64,000 nt of DNA from Balaenoptera acutorostrata (lineage: Eukaryota; Chordata; Mammalia; Artiodactyla; Balaenopteridae): contig NC_080081.1 in NCBI RefSeq assembly GCF_949987535.1, positions 39,162,428 to 39,226,427 of the forward strand, in the 5' to 3' direction. Below are positions 24,031 to 38,069 of this stretch, in pieces (positions within the stretch are counted from its first letter, which is position 1; every line of letters begins with the position of its first letter). The notes beneath the pieces are model-generated. The model saw nothing but the letters and a program-made list of their open reading frames with translations, did no database searches and had not been told where the DNA came from. The position numbers and the translations under genes were made by a program.

Positions 24031-26499
24031 CTATGTAAACCTGGTTTTAAAAACTGGATATACCTGAACACACGCACATGACACATGTGCACCAGACACA
24101 GAAAGAGAGAGAGAGGTTTTGGTTTGGTTTGGGTTGGTTTTATAAGGCCAGGTGCATTCTATTTGCTGATGCCATACCATATTTTGGCAAATTTTCCATA
24201 TTTAACCTCATCTTTATTGCAAAAGTCTATGGGATTTTTTAGGCTAATTATCCTTGGCATTTGAAACTAAATTCCCAATTCCCTTAAGATGCATTTTCCC
24301 CCATCTTTATGGAAATTAAAATTTAGACTATTAACCCTCTTTAGTCTTGTCTGAATTCTAGGAAGAATGAAACATAAAATTAGCCCTGGTTTATAAACTT
24401 GAGCAATAATTTTGTACATACTGACTCTAGTGACCACATGATCACCTTTGAAGCAACTGGCAAACTGTAAAGCTTGCTATGACTCCTTCTCCTGTGCATT
24501 TTATTTGCATCATTGTATATTTATTCACCAAAAATGACTTACTGTTTTGGGCTCATCACATCTTTTCCTTTAAAATTGGAATATATTCTTGTAATATTCA
24601 TTTTTCTCGAAGATGGCTCCATGCTTCATTAGTTTTTAATAAGGAACAGAGAATGAGTAGAGACTGTAGATTTCAGAATGCCACAGATAAAAAAGAGGAG
24701 TACTTTAACTGTTCTTCCCTTTTTGTGACAAAGGGGGGGGGAGGATTTAGATTAAATTTAATTTTTCAATTATATTTGGTATAGTGCTGTTACTATTGCA
24801 CAATATATCTGTTTTATAGACTAATCAATTATTAATCACTAAATTTGAAAACAACTCTTGCAAACTACATTAATATTTCATGAAACTTTGCTGACTTTAA
24901 CGGCATCTAAATACATGTTAGACCTTCTGTGGTTTCCACTGATGATTGTTTTTTTTTAAAACTTCATGTTTGTATGTATGTTAATACTGGGTATCATGAC
25001 ATTAGAGAATTTTCAAGACTTCATGTTACTGGCAATTTTCTAAATTGTAGAATTCAATGCATTGTTACTACAGACTTTATCTTAAAACCACACAGAATAT
25101 GTAAATGTTAATGTCTGCAAAAAAGGCAGTCTCAACATCATCATAAATAATATAAAATGCATAGAATTTTTATTCTGATTTACCCTTTTGTCTCCTGATC
25201 TTAAAATAAAATGAAAAACTAGGTTGGTTCTGATGAGAGTAGATTTTATATTTAAAACTATTTTATACCAGTTATTTATGACTATACCTTAAATTTTAAG
25301 TAAAAATTACACTTTAGGTGCCATTGTACAGGATAAGTATACATATGTTTGCCAAAATTATATATAAAGAACCTTAATAAAATTGAAGTTTTGTTTTTTC
25401 CGATAATAAAATTTGTGACATTGTATCTGCCAGGTAAAATATATATGTGTATGTTTATTAACAATTCATTAAGTAGTAAAATTGCTTTTATTGTCTTATG
25501 CTTTTTTCTCAAAATTATAAAAACAACAAGGAATATAATTTGAATGCAGACAAAAACCTCTAATATTTTTCTTCATTTTTATTGAAGAAATAATTTATTT
25601 TTTGTCCAGAACACTAGGCAGCACTGTGGTGCAAAAAAATATATAGACTATGTTTTTTATACTCAAAAATATATGTACACATGTGTGTAAATATCGGCAT
25701 GTTTCATATGTGTGGGCATATATAAATATATGCATGCACATGTATATATGTGTGTGCATGTGTTTATGTATGTGGATAGATAAATGATAGATAGATGGTT
25801 AGAAACATATAGGACAAGGTTTGCTGATAATATAATCTAAAGCAGAGATTCCTGAAAGAAATTATTGTCGCATAAAAACATGAAAGTTCTTATAATTAGT
25901 TAAGCTTAGCCATATATTGTTTAATCCCTGCAAGAATTCTGTAAAAATGACTATAAGTATGAAATAAACTGTCTTCCCATAACCCGATGATGAGCCAAAT
26001 GCAGGAAATAAAATATGAAGATATTGGCTTTACTATTATATTCCTACGTAAGGTCAAACACGATTACCAGCTCAAACTTTTCACTCTTTCAATCACAGCA
26101 AATTCTTTTAAAGTGTAAAAATGGCTCCTTGTATTCCTGCAATATGATGGAATCAAAAAAGTTTTTCAATGAACACGCTAAGATCCCTAGTCACTCATTC
26201 TGCAGTGAAAACAACTAACTCTTATCTGGTTTGGACAAGATGGTTTTAAGGTTTACTGTAGCTTTAAGTTTCTATGGGTCTCTAGGGTAGTCAATTTAAT
26301 CATTGTGTTTTCTATCAAGTTGCCATTCAAATATTTGCTAGTTCTTACGTTACCTATTATCTTTCATGCATTATCACTTATTTTCATTCTGAAGGCCTAT
26401 ATTCGTTCAAATTGAATTGGGGCTGCTTTTATATATCAACTAAGTTCATTGTAATATAGAAATTATAAAATTGTGAAAAGGATTCCTCTTCTTCACTCC
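24031..26499. other. unassigned AT-rich sequence
   Basis: No gene is supported. Contains a GGTTT-type run at 24115-24137, a G8 run at 24734-24741 and an alternating simple repeat near 25.7 kb. Frames up to 101 codons show chance-like composition. Confidence 0.5.
25660..25800. repeat. ATGT/ACAT-rich and GATA-rich low-complexity tract
   Basis: Imperfect alternating purine-pyrimidine sequence (atgtgtgtgcatgtg and similar) grades into short GATA repeats (gatagataaatgatagatag) at 25776-25795. Confidence 0.7.
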
Positions 26500-27125
26500 C
26501 ATGATTGCTGCAATCATTCAAGCCCCAATTTTTGTCTCCTGAAGTATTAAACAGCCTCTGCCTCCAATTTCATCATACTGTCACTTAATTGATTTGTTTT
26601 CTAAAACACAAGTCTGATCATGTTAGTCTTCTTAAATTCCTGCAATGGTTATACTGCCTACCAGCTAATATCCATATATTTCAACGTGATTTAAAGGTGC
26701 TTCATTGATCAGGTACAAACCTCGCTGCACCTTCCTTTCCAATTATTTCCCAGTTACACTCTACTTCTGAAGTACATTATGCTTCTCTGCATTTGTTCAT
26801 GCTGTTCCCTCTGAATAAACACCCAACCCACTTTGTTCCTCTTATTTCTCTTTCAAGTGTTAGCTCAAGCATTACTTCTACAAAATATCTCTCTGATCTA
26901 TCTGAGAAGAGGAAGAGATACCCTCCTTTTTGTTTTTCTCCAAAACCTCAAATTTACTACATTCACTCAGCTACCACTACGCTGTGCTTGTTTCTCCATT
27001 TGCCACACTTCAATATTAGTATTTGTTAAATTATGTCTCTTTTATTAGATTCAAAGTCCCTTTAGGGAAAGGTCTTCTTCATCTCATATGATCAGGCTTA
27101 GTACAGGGCTGAAAAATACTATGCT
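26500..27125 (+). mobile_element. L2 LINE 3' fragment
   Basis: The sequence follows the 3' portion of L2 in order: a ttcctgcaatggttatactg segment near 26637, tgttcatgctgttccctctg at 26794-26813, a gtgttagctcaagcattact segment near 26857, and the caaagtccctttagggaaag to cagggctg end at 27052-27111. The two overlapping frames at 26.8-27.0 kb are decayed LINE sequence, not genes. L2 predates placental mammals, consistent with the divergence. Confidence 0.65.
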
Positions 27126-30100
27126 TTCAATTGACATCTATTGAGAAATAGAATGAAGTGAAGCATCCACACAAGAATATTAGCAATATGAGATTAATCA
27201 AAAGTATGGATTATGAAAAGGACTTTATACATTTATATTAATCTATATATTGATAAATTTATATAAAAATCAGACACAGTACAGTAAGTAGCATCAAAAT
27301 TTTTGAAGTGTTTATTAAAAATATAGACTTCTGGGTTCCAAGGACCAGAAATTTTGATTTCTTAGTTCTGTAGGACACAAAAATCTGTACTTTGGCTAAC
27401 TCCCTAGTTGATTCTTCTTCAAACTAAAGTAAGAGAATAAATTCTTATAAAATATCGTAAGAAAAATGAGGTAATTTTTTTAACAGAGTGATGGACATAT
27501 GAGAGGCCACACCTCATCTTTGTTTTCATAATGAGCCGAGTTGAATTATAGAATTCTAAAGCTCTGATTCTTGACTACAGACAAGTTTCCTCATATGCCA
27601 ATTCAGCAGTCTCCAAATATGTCATGATGGCATCTTCTAAAAACAGAGTTGCTTAATAGTTTTAGAGGTCAGAGTTGTTTGATGGTTTAAACACTAAATG
27701 CCCCTTTTCTAAATTAAATCTCTGTTAACAGAATTTATTGAGACACAACCAAAAGTTTACATAATATACACATTTTTTCTATTATCTATTGTATATTTTT
27801 CTACATAAATATACACACACAATTTTACTAATATAAATTTCAGTAATCAGAAAATAAGTAATGAAGGTAAAAGCTCTCTGAAACTTGAAATATAGTATAT
27901 GAACTGTATAGTATACTTTTCCAGGTATACTTACTAAAATTTATATATCTGATCCATGTACCTAAATACAATTATCATACAATTAATAGAATAAGATAAT
28001 ATAAGCATGTATTGATTTCTCCACTTATTTAGCCTTCTCTTCTCAGGAACATATATGACTTGCAAAGGGGTTTGTATTTCTGTATGGACACACATACACA
28101 CTCACATAAAGTTTCTTGTCTTAAGTGCCATATGGTCTCTTTTTAAATCTTTTGTCTTCCAGATTGCATAGAGTTTTACTATTGATTTGGCTTATCTAAC
28201 TCATTTTCAGAAATGAAATGAGTTTTCTAATTAACTTGACTCATTCTTAAATGTATAGATTAAATGCCCCTTAATGTGTCTGCTCACATCTGGTATTCCA
28301 GATGTTTGCTATAATAATCATATAAAAACCAACACAGCATTTCCAAGGCCATGAAAAACACTGAAGAATGAATAAAGGCAGAATTGTATCCCTTCCTGCA
28401 TATGATTCTCTAGAAATTAGGTATTCTGTACTGCACAACCCAAATCAATTCATCAAAACCTCAAAACCTAAACAGTTCTAATCCAGCCTTAAATGAACTG
28501 GAGCCCTAAATAGCATAAAATGAATTTCTCATTCAAAGATTCTCTTGAGTACAGAAATCTTCCCTGACAAATGCCCTAAAAATAAGCATCTTGAATTTTT
28601 TTTTAATTTTATCATGATTTTTTTTTTTTTTAAATCAGGACTGAGGCTTGATGGTGTATGGTGCAATCTGGGCCAGACAACTATGACCAGGAGGTTAGAT
28701 AGCCACACAGAAGCTGTGCGAGGGAAGATCCAAGTTGCAGTTACTAGGAGAGGGGATGGTGACACACATGTGTCACTTCAGAAGTGGTTGCTATCAGACA
28801 GTAGGTTGGGACCCTAATGCAGTGGGGCAATAGGAATGTTTCTGGGTGAGTGACACTTAGATATTTTAGAATAATCAAGGTAAAATGAATAATGAATAAT
28901 GCAGACTTCATGTATGATTAGAACAAATTAAGGGATGTAAGTACAGAATGAGGAAGACACAAAAAACCTAATGAAAATATCTATGGAAATAATTCTATCT
29001 CAGTATAAGCATGACATCATTTGAAACCTCAAATTCTAATATAATTGATAATCAATTAAAAGAAGTATGCTTTTTAGACCAAGAGGAGCAATATTCCACC
29101 ACATTCTACATATCTAGTGTTCAATTCTGGTGGGACATCTATGTTACAGAGAACATTGGTAAACAATTATATACTGAGAAAAGCAACCAGTTCAACTCAC
29201 TTTAACATTCATCAGCATGCTGGTAATTTGCCAAACACTTTCTAGATATTATAGAGTGTTTAGAAAGCATTATAGAACATACAATTTGTCAAAATGAGAC
29301 TACTTATCTGAAAAAGAGAAGACTTTGTATGAGGTGGAGTGAGGTTGGAAGGCATACATTGCATTGCTTCCCTTTTGAACATATAAAAGACTGAGTGCCC
29401 AGGGAAATGACACTCATTAGGAACTCAATAGGAAAGAAACTGAATGGACTATTTTATGAGGCAGTAATTTTCCTATTAATCTACATGTTCAAGCAGAGGA
29501 CTTTGGTAACAATGTTTGGGCACCCCTAAAAAAGATGGGGTTGCATCTTAAGTTTGGTGAAAACCTCCTTGCAATTCAAAACTCCCAGCTGTTTTATGGC
29601 ATGTGCAGAAATAGAACCTAGCTATCCTGTCTTTTATTCTTTCCACTACACTTTGACTTCTGGGTGATATTTACCAGTCTGCCTCATCTCCTTCAGCAGT
29701 TGATAATGCATTAGAGCCACTTCATATCAGACAAAAAAATAGGCTGTTAAATGTTGCTCCAACTGTGTCTACTACTTCCTGGACCGTAGCAATACATTAG
29801 TTTTTTTCCTCTCCAGAAAGATGGAAAATGATATACCTGATGTAAAGGACCATGAGGAATTTGGAAAAGGTGGTATTATTTGAAACCTAACTAAAAGAAA
29901 CATAATTTCATTTTTTATTTTGAAAAAAGTCATGGTTATACTGTTTCTGATATCTTTAGCGTATGAATTATATTACACCTCTATTTTCTTATTTTACTTG
30001 TACTATAAATATTATTTATTTTTTTGGCCCCTTTGTGATGGGAGAACAATATGGGATAAGAATTTAATAAAATGTGTTCTATGTGCTTCTTGATTGGCTT

Positions 30101-31455
30101 TGAGAACAATGCAGTATATATATAAAACATGATCAACCTGTTATATACATGTTTCATTTTGAATAATACAGAGGTTTAACATGTGCCAGACAAGATTCTT
30201 AATACATCATATATTATAAATTTTATCATTTAAGCAGTTTTCAGTTATGTAATATGATAGCACTTTGATCAATATTGAAAGGAAAGCTCATTTTCACCTA
30301 ATGAACATACCAAGTTAATTAGATATCATTCACAATCACAGCAATGTGCAAGGTAATATAGAATTTCAAAATAAATTTAAGACTGTTCTTGACACAATTA
30401 GCATAATATTTTTAAAAGAGATGGAGGTTATAACCACAAAATCGTGTTAGCCTTAAGGTATCCTTGAAAGTGACCAAGGTAAAGCAATTCATATTATTGC
30501 AAGAGACAGTTTTTTCACAAAAATCTGGATAATGAAAATCATTTTGAATGTGAAACATTTCAACTGTATTTGAACATTCCATATTCCTTATTTACCAGTT
30601 TTCTCTACTTTTAGCGGATGTTTTATATGACAGTTTAGCCACCCTGTAATGTCTGCTCAGGAAAGATGTCCTGGTTGTCACTGGTGACTATTTTGTTACA
30701 GTACATAGATGTGAAAATATATGACTGCAAAAGAATTCCAAGCAGTTCAAACCTGAGGATATTAGTAATGTAACACTGAAGAAATGTTCATGTAGCTGAA
30801 GCAGTCTTAAAGTTTTGTGTCTCTGCTCACTATCCAGCACTTAAAGTATAATCAGTTCTGCAAATGTAAATGGCGTATTGTAAGTGGCACATTGCTACTT
30901 GAGAGAGAAGTTCTCAAACAGTTCTTTTATTATATTCCTAAATTAATCCCACATGAGTCATGGGCTTGGGTCACTGACTATAAAGTAGAAAATCTAGAAA
31001 TCCAAGCTTAAAATAAATAAAGATGATCAATTTGCAATCAGTTTAAGTCTCTGTATATGTAATATTTACATCTTTCTCAAAAAGTATTTTAGAAAATGAA
31101 GACTAAAATTGACTAATTTATTTCAATCTAGAATTCATTCATTCTAAAATGAGTAAAAACCATGAATATAAACTGTTGGGAATCAATTAATTGGGCTTCA
31201 AATAAGATATGGTTTTTCATTAGCCATTTTTGTATGCTGACTACAATATGCATTTTGGGAAATAATTCACAATGAGTGAATGTAAGTCCACAAGTCATAT
31301 TGTGTATTTTCCATTACTTATATATTGTTAATTAGTAAACAAATAAAAAATTGAAATACACAAACTTTATTAGTTAAGGTAATTATAACATTCTGTTGAA
31401 CAACATTACTTAAGTGAAGCAAGAGAGAAAGGAAAATATAGAACTCTGTCCATGA
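27126..31455. other. long unassigned AT-rich region
   Basis: More than 4 kb without a supported feature. A G+C-richer block at about 28650-28860 carries overlapping frames on both strands (78 and 90 codons) and no recognisable family motif. A T-rich run at 28617-28631 precedes it. The rest is ordinary AT-rich intergenic or intronic DNA. Confidence 0.5.
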
Positions 31456-31710
31456 TTTAAATGTAGTGGAAAGAACACTTGACCTCAGTCAAAGATCGGA
31501 GTTTCAATCATGCAAGTAAGTTAAAATTTTTTGATGTTATTATCTTTGTTTATAACATGTAGAAAGTAAAATCTACCCTAGATAACTCACAGTGTTGTTG
31601 TTGTGTGTTAAAAGTGATAAAATGAAAAAAAAGTGATAAAATGAATTTGTTAGAAACTATTAGAAAGCATATTATTAAGTGATTAATAAATGAATAGAGA
31701 AAGGTTGAAA
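31456..31710 (+). repeat. MIR SINE, diverged
   Basis: It starts around gtggaaagaacacttgacct, the MIR core start, and reaches the cacagtgttgttgttgtgtg segment that matches the MIR 3' part. Near its end a 16-bp segment, aaagtgataaaatgaa, is repeated in tandem (31611-31645). Confidence 0.5.
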
Positions 31711-31859
31711 AGGTTAGTTTGCTTGAAGTCTGTACATTTACACATATCTTAATACTATCTGAGGGATACGTGCTTCTAAAAAGAGTCAGATTCTGAAGGA
31801 AAAAGATACCATTCTCAGCAGTCTCGAATGGTTAGTAGTGAGCAAGTGATCAAGGTTTA

Positions 31860-32216
31860 GAAACTCCTAATTTCTTGCATGAGACTTTGAATCTAGAATG
31901 AGACCCCTAGAGAAGAGAGCTATTGCAATTTCTTTCCCCATCCCAACTGTCTGGTAGTGGCGACTGGAACATTGACTGCAGCAGGAGTAGAGGCAGGGAT
32001 GGCAGATACATCAGTGACGTGGGCTCAAAGTCATCCCAGGGGTGTGGCCCTGGCTCTGGTTCCCACAGCCCACTGTCCCTTGGCTTTGGCTTATCCTCTG
32101 AGTCCTGTGGTTTCTAAGACCTGTCTAACACTCTTCCAAATTGTATTGTTTTCTGCAAAGAGAGTCACGCTTGGTTTTTGCTACTTGCAATCAAAAATCT
32201 GTATCACGTAATGAAT
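31860..32216 (+). repeat. possible LTR-type remnant
   Basis: A G+C-richer block with a Gly/Ser-rich frame (31923-32117) and an Ala/Val-rich frame (31957-32211) overlapping on the same strand. The part after 32100 (tctaagacctgtctaacact through gctacttgcaatcaaaaatc) recalls the 3' end of an old mammalian LTR. That would make both frames accidental. I could not name the family. Confidence 0.3.
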
Positions 32217-33815
32217 TCACCAGGAGTTTATTTGATACAAACATAGTTATAGTAATATAACTGGTACTCTCTTTTAAGGATTAAAAATATGGTTATTGAT
32301 TCCATGAATTCCTCTTTGTTCCTAGAAAACACTTCTTTCTTTCTATCTCTCTGATCTTTTACATATCTTAATATATTAATACTATCTTGTAGGGTGCCTT
32401 AACCTGAAACGGCTGTACTCAGAGACACTCCATAATTCCCTTTACAGCCCAAATCCCCATCAGAACTTAAATTATATTATGGTAATCACTGTCTTAAAAA
32501 GAGCCAGTTAGAAGTGGCATGTACCAAAATAAGAGGGTTAGATATTAGCAATGCATATTTTAGTGTCTACAGTTGTTCTACTTTTCACTGCAACACAGTG
32601 TTTCTTACCCTTTACTTGTTTAATGGAATAGATGGCATATTTTTGAGGACTGATTTATTTGGCTTGGTTTGTACGAATTGATTCATTTTAGAGCATTTGA
32701 CAGAATAGTCGGTATCAAAATAATGCTGTACACAAAACACATAAACACATTATTGTATGAAGAATGAACTAAAAGATCATAAGTTCTCAAAAATGATGCT
32801 CACAGCAAGAGGATTAAATTGCATAAAAATCAAGTCACTCTGAAATACATAGTATAATAAAAGCTTGAGAGAAAAATGTAAGATGAGCTCAATTTCTCAG
32901 CCATTGCCATGAGTCTGGATGTGCATCCTGCTGTTATGTGAACAATTACCATGCCTGGAGGGAACTGAATGAATGTTGGCACCTATTGGCAGATGAAATA
33001 AAAACCTAAGCTTATTCTCCTATCACTAGGTTCACATGCCATATGCTACAAACTAATACATTAAGTCGGCATAATGAGGAAGATAACACATTGTGCTCCT
33101 GCTTGCTTACATTGCAAAAACAGTGACACCATTCTATAAATTGTCTGTAATTCATTGAATTTCTTTTTTTCTTACAATTCTTAGAATTGTAGAAGTACAC
33201 GAATGAAGAAAATATACCAGTTGATTTGCTTTGTTAAGAGTAGACGATACATTGAACTTTGACCTAAATCATTTTCTCTCCATTTTTCTTGAACCTTCCA
33301 AGGTCTATGCTGCATATTTGCCATTGAATACTATAATCTCTATGTGCTTTTTTTTTTTTTTTTATAAAACAGGAGTGCATAGAAAATATACAGATATGAC
33401 ACTGAAAATCTTATTTTCATTAGGTGGGTTATTCTTACAAATATATTTTAATTGGATAGTTTTGATTTCCATGTTAACTATATTACTGTGTCCCCTGTAT
33501 GAAAGATATGCAAAATGTGTAGCATGGTTTAGGTTTTGAGCCAAGGGATCAGTGAATGTTTGACTGTGGATTGACAACTAATACATGGAATGTTTGGAAA
33601 CTTAGACGTCTGTATAACCACATATGATCATTTCGGACAAATCAAAGTGAGAATGTATGGGGAGGAATGAACAATTACCTCAAATAAAAAGGAAGCAAAT
33701 TTAGTCTTTCTTTCCAATTATCCCTGTGGATATCTCTCAACATAAAAAAAGGCAGAGGATGGTAAAGTCACCAGGAGTATAAGAGTAATGTGCATGTGAT
33801 TGCTATAGCCCTAGA
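32217..33815. other. unassigned AT-rich sequence
   Basis: No gene is supported. A 102-codon plus frame at 33231-33539 is rich in F, L, I and Y because it crosses a T15 run and AT-rich DNA. It has no Kozak-like context, and an antisense frame overlaps it. Confidence 0.5.
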
Positions 33816-34360
33816 CCTCTCATCAATTCAGCCAGTCAACAGTGTGTTCTGCATTTGGCCATGCACAGTAAAATATTACAAGAAATATAGGACACTGTTT
33901 TTATTGTCAAGGAGTTTAAAATTCAAATAGTGTGCCAGCACATACAGGGTTATGGTATGGAAAGTAAAAACTCAATAGAGAAAAATTAGATGTAATCTAA
34001 ATGGGATGAATCAAACTACTGGGGGACTCCTGAAAAGTCGGAAGATTTTGTGTAGAAGATTGGAGTTAATTGATTGACGAAGGATGTGGAGGACATGGAT
34101 AGTAAGGAAAAGGTGTAAGAGATGCCAGGGAAAGACAAGCCAAAATAAACAAAGCCACTAGCTCAATGCTAGCAATGAGCATGTTTTGTATTCAGGAGAA
34201 AGGAATAGTACTTCATGATGAAATGTCACAGAATAATTCAAAATATGTTTGGTGAGGAAAGAGTAGATAGCTCATGGAAAATATTGAAAAAGAGCAGATA
34301 TTTGGACTTGTTCTGCTAGACAATAAGGAAATACTGAAGAAAACACAATTTCATTCAAAG
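33816..34360 (+). repeat. possible old interspersed repeat (same type as at 7.95 kb)
   Basis: It runs from a cagccagtcaacagtgtgtt head through ttgtcaaggagtttaaaatt and purine-rich sequence to tggacttgttctgctagaca. This order matches, loosely, a common old repeat that I cannot name. Related blocks are proposed at 7951 and 41835. Confidence 0.25.
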
Positions 34361-35683
34361 GTAATACTTATTAATGTAATTCCCAGTTACTGCCTGGCCG
34401 TTGTGCAGGATGGTAAAATAACTAAAAAGTATTCTAAGTGTATCAGCTAGTATCAGTATGTGGTTTCTTCACCTTGAAAATGTTTTCTGCTTTGCTTAAA
34501 ATTTTATTTTTAGACATTCAAAAAGAGAAAAAAAATATGGAATTTCTGGTTAAATGACTTTGTAAATCAACGCTTTGAAATTTGTATTTCTCTGATACAC
34601 TACATCCTCCGTAAAAATGTGTAGCAATGATAAATTACATAAAGAGGAATTTAAAAGCCCCCCAAAATAAACATTTATAGGTATCAGAAATAAATATAAA
34701 TGTAACACAATGGGTAGAGGATAAAGCTATGTGCTTTCTGGGTTTCAGGTATCAATGAAGGCTGAGAAAGCCTAAAGTTCACTTTGCCTAAGTAAGAAAG
34801 ATGGAAACCACAACATATAAACGACGGGAAGGACCAAATATCTGCTCATTTCTGAAAACCAGGGTTAAAGAGGATTTCCACTGGTGGTGAAAGGAGATGA
34901 AATAAATTAACACCAAATAGGTCCCCAAATCATGGCTTTTTGAAGTTACGGATCTGGGAAGTAGATGGACAAAAACCCAACTTAAGAACAGGAACTAAAA
35001 CAGCACATCTCTGGCTTGGGATCTGAATTTACAATATCCCCAGTATCATTGTAGGATAGGAGCTCCAAGCTGACACTTTAAGAATTTGCTCTGTGTCAGG
35101 GGCCTTGTGGGTTAGTTGGAGGCATTTAAATTCAGTATGCAAGATGGGTTATGAGAAAGTGATAGACAGACAGATAAAGAGAGAGAAAGAATCACTGCTC
35201 TGTTCACTGCCACATACAAGATGAACTTGAAAAATCGAAACTCTAATAAACACAAAGAATGAAAAATAGCAAATTACTCTAAATGAATTTACACTAAATT
35301 AAGAATAAAATAATATGTAAAAAAATTTACATACTTACATTTAATATCATTAAAGAGATAAGGGAATAACATTCAAAGATTTCTGCAAAAATAGTGCAGA
35401 AATGAGACAATATCAGATGACTAGGAATAAATTCATTGGAAATATTTGAAAAAATGTGAATGTTGAAAACAAAAACTCAAGATAGAATAAATTCTAAAAT
35501 GTTTAGATTTGAGGTCTACCATGCCAATTGGACCTGATGGTAGGGACAACTACTCTAGGTGCTTTGAAAAGATGCACTTGTACAAGGAGATGATAGATGC
35601 ATCCTTCAAAAATTCAGAGGTTGCCACATGAGTGAAGTTTTTAGGATTTCAGTAATATTTGGCAAGCCAAAATATCCTTTTAT
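34361..35683. other. unassigned sequence
   Basis: No gene or repeat is recognised. A short GACA/GATA-like run sits near 35160-35190. Confidence 0.5.
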
Positions 35684-35805
35684 GTCAGTGGTTCTCAAAC
35701 TTTAATGTTCATTAATATCACCCTCAGAGTTTCTGATTAGTAGAACTGGTCAAAGCTCAAGAATTTATATTTTTAACCAGTCCCCAAGTAATGCAAAGCC
35801 ATGTC
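35684..35805 (+). mobile_element. MER5-like hAT DNA transposon fragment
   Basis: The left end tcagtggttctcaaacttta at 35685-35704 is the classic MER5 terminal inverted repeat. It is followed by catta.tatcac, gagtttctgattagtagaac and aagaatttatatttttaacc, in the order of MER5. The right terminal repeat is lost. Confidence 0.65.
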
Positions 35806-36489
35806 ATATGTAACAGAAAACAAGAAATTATTTGAAGAGTATATCTGTATAATCTATTGGGCACTAGCTGAGGCTAAGTTCCTGACCATGTAACATCAAG
35901 GAATGGTTATTATCACACTCAGAGACTCATAATATTGGTTGAATACAGCAGCAAAACATCATGCAATAGAAATGATACACTTGGGATCCAGCCCTGCAAG
36001 ATCAAGAGGACATAAGTAAAGTACATAAAGAGGTAACCCAGAGGTTACCCACCTCTGTTTCATCACTGCCTCTCCCTCAGCTTTACCAGAGGGTTCCCTA
36101 AGGCTACTACAACTGTGGATATGAATTCAGCTCTCATTTGCGGATGAGTAAAGTTATTATTAGAAAAAAAATGGACTGCTTCCAAGTTACAGTCTTTTTC
36201 AGGGCTGGCCCTCAAGACACTGGGCAGGAGGAAATAGCCTCTCAGTGTGATGAGCTGTATACAGAGCATATTTACTTTGGGAATGAAACGGCCTTAAGTG
36301 CAGATACACACTGACTCCTAGGCAGGCATGATATTTAAAAGACAAAGATGGGATAATGGGAGTCAAAGGAATATGGCAAAGAGTAAAGTGGTGGATCTAT
36401 GGAACTGAGTGCAAAACACATATCTTTATGTCTCACATTAATATACACCAGAGAACATTTTTGGGGAACTCTTAACAATATAGACAGTA
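35806..36489. other. unassigned; may be part of the ERVL-like remnant downstream
   Basis: A G+C content above that of the flanks and continuity with the next feature suggest that the retroviral remnant may begin here (perhaps near 35.98 kb), but no domain can be read. Confidence 0.3.
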
Positions 36490-37190
36490 TGATTTTCCTT
36501 GTGTATGTCTATCAGCCTCTCTCTTCATAAACTTCCATGCTGGGCCAATGAATCTGAGAATGATGTACCTGGTAGCAAGGCTAAAACTACATATGGGCTC
36601 AAGAACATATATTCCCTTTCTCCACCTATAAATCTGCAAGCAGAAGAGACAACTTTTATCCCTTTATCGTAGCACCATTCCTCAATGAGAACACTGGTGA
36701 CAGGTTGACTATATTGGACCCTTTCTACCCTGGATGGTGCAGCAATTTGTTCTTACTGGAATTGGCACCTATCTCAGATAAGAATTTGTCTTCCTTGTCT
36801 GCTATAGTGCTTCTTCGAGCATTACCATCTTAGAGCCAAGAGAAACACTAACTTATTGGCATGGGATCCTGTACTGTATTGCCTCATACCAGTGGACCAA
36901 TTTTATGGCAGAAGAGGTATGACAATGTGCTCATGATCATAGAACCCACTGCTGCTACACTGTATTGCCATAACTTGCCTAATAGACTGATGGAATGGAT
37001 ATCAAAGTTACCACAAGAAATAGCTCAGATTACTATATCTTGTGAGTTTGAGATTCTATTTTCCAGTATTTGCACTGAACCAACAGCTTACATATGGTGA
37101 TAGGTACTTAGAAGCTAGAATGCTTAGATCTAGGAACCATGAGCAAAAGTAGGATCCACCCCTCTAAACAGTCCTCCCAAAGGCCTACTT
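36490..37190 (+). pseudogene. ERVL-like retroviral pol (integrase region) remnant
   Basis: The nucleotide order resembles the integrase part of class III (ERVL) internal sequence: a gacaggttgactatattgga segment at 36701-36720, then ttgttcttactggaattggc, and tgatggaatggatatcaaag near 36987. A 79-codon frame at 36861-37100 covers the middle. Catalytic residues cannot be confirmed because frames are broken. No LTRs directly flank it. It is an ancient inactive fragment, recognised from memory only. Confidence 0.4.
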
Positions 37191-38069
37191 GTGACCGCGA
37201 GGGCAAGATTAGTAAAGTGGATTTTGAAGAACAAACCTGGGAAGACTCACTCTCCTGGATGTTAACACAGTCTATCATTGGTGTAGATTGACAAAACAGA
37301 GTGGCAACTTTTAAACATGCTAAATGACAGATTTGACTTTACAATACTGTAAAGAATGAACTTTCTATAAAGTGGAGCTAGGAAGATTGGTTGTTCTGTG
37401 GAAAATATAAACTTGGATTCTTTCCTCATATCATATAACAAAAATCCTTTCCAGGTAGATTACAACTTAAGTGAGAACAGCAAAAAGTTAAAATTGTAAA
37501 ACAATATGTAAGAAGATATGACCTTAGGATAGGGAAGAGTATCTTAAAGAAGACACAAAGAGCACAAAACACACAGGAAAATATTTATAAATTTGACCAT
37601 ATTAATTTAAATTTTCCTACATAGACACACCATACACAAAATGAAAAGAAAAACCACAATCTGAGAGAAGATATTTACTGGGCCTATACAAAAAACAAAA
37701 GTTGAATTATTTATTGTTAGGAACCTCTCTGACAATAATAATTGTTAATAAAATGACAACCCAATGGGAAAATCGACAATAATAAAAACAATTCACACAG
37801 GGGGAAGTCTGAATTAGCAATGAACACAAAAAATGTCTAACACCAGAAGTAACTACAGAAGTGAAAATTAAAACACAATTAGATACCATTCTCATTATTA
37901 TTATTATTATTATATACGTAAGAACTTTAAAATATTTGACAATGCCAATAACTGTCAAAGATCCAGAAAAATAAAATTAAGAATTGTCTCATGCTCCTGA
38001 TGGACATGTAAAATAACAGAAGCATTTTGGAATGCAATTTGACAATATCTATAAAAGTTTAAGAGGCAG

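Noticed and set aside
31923..32211. A Gly/Ser-rich frame resembling a keratin-like or loricrin-like tail
   Set aside because: Two overlapping frames share the same bases, the 3' part looks like an LTR end, and no start context or splice support is seen.
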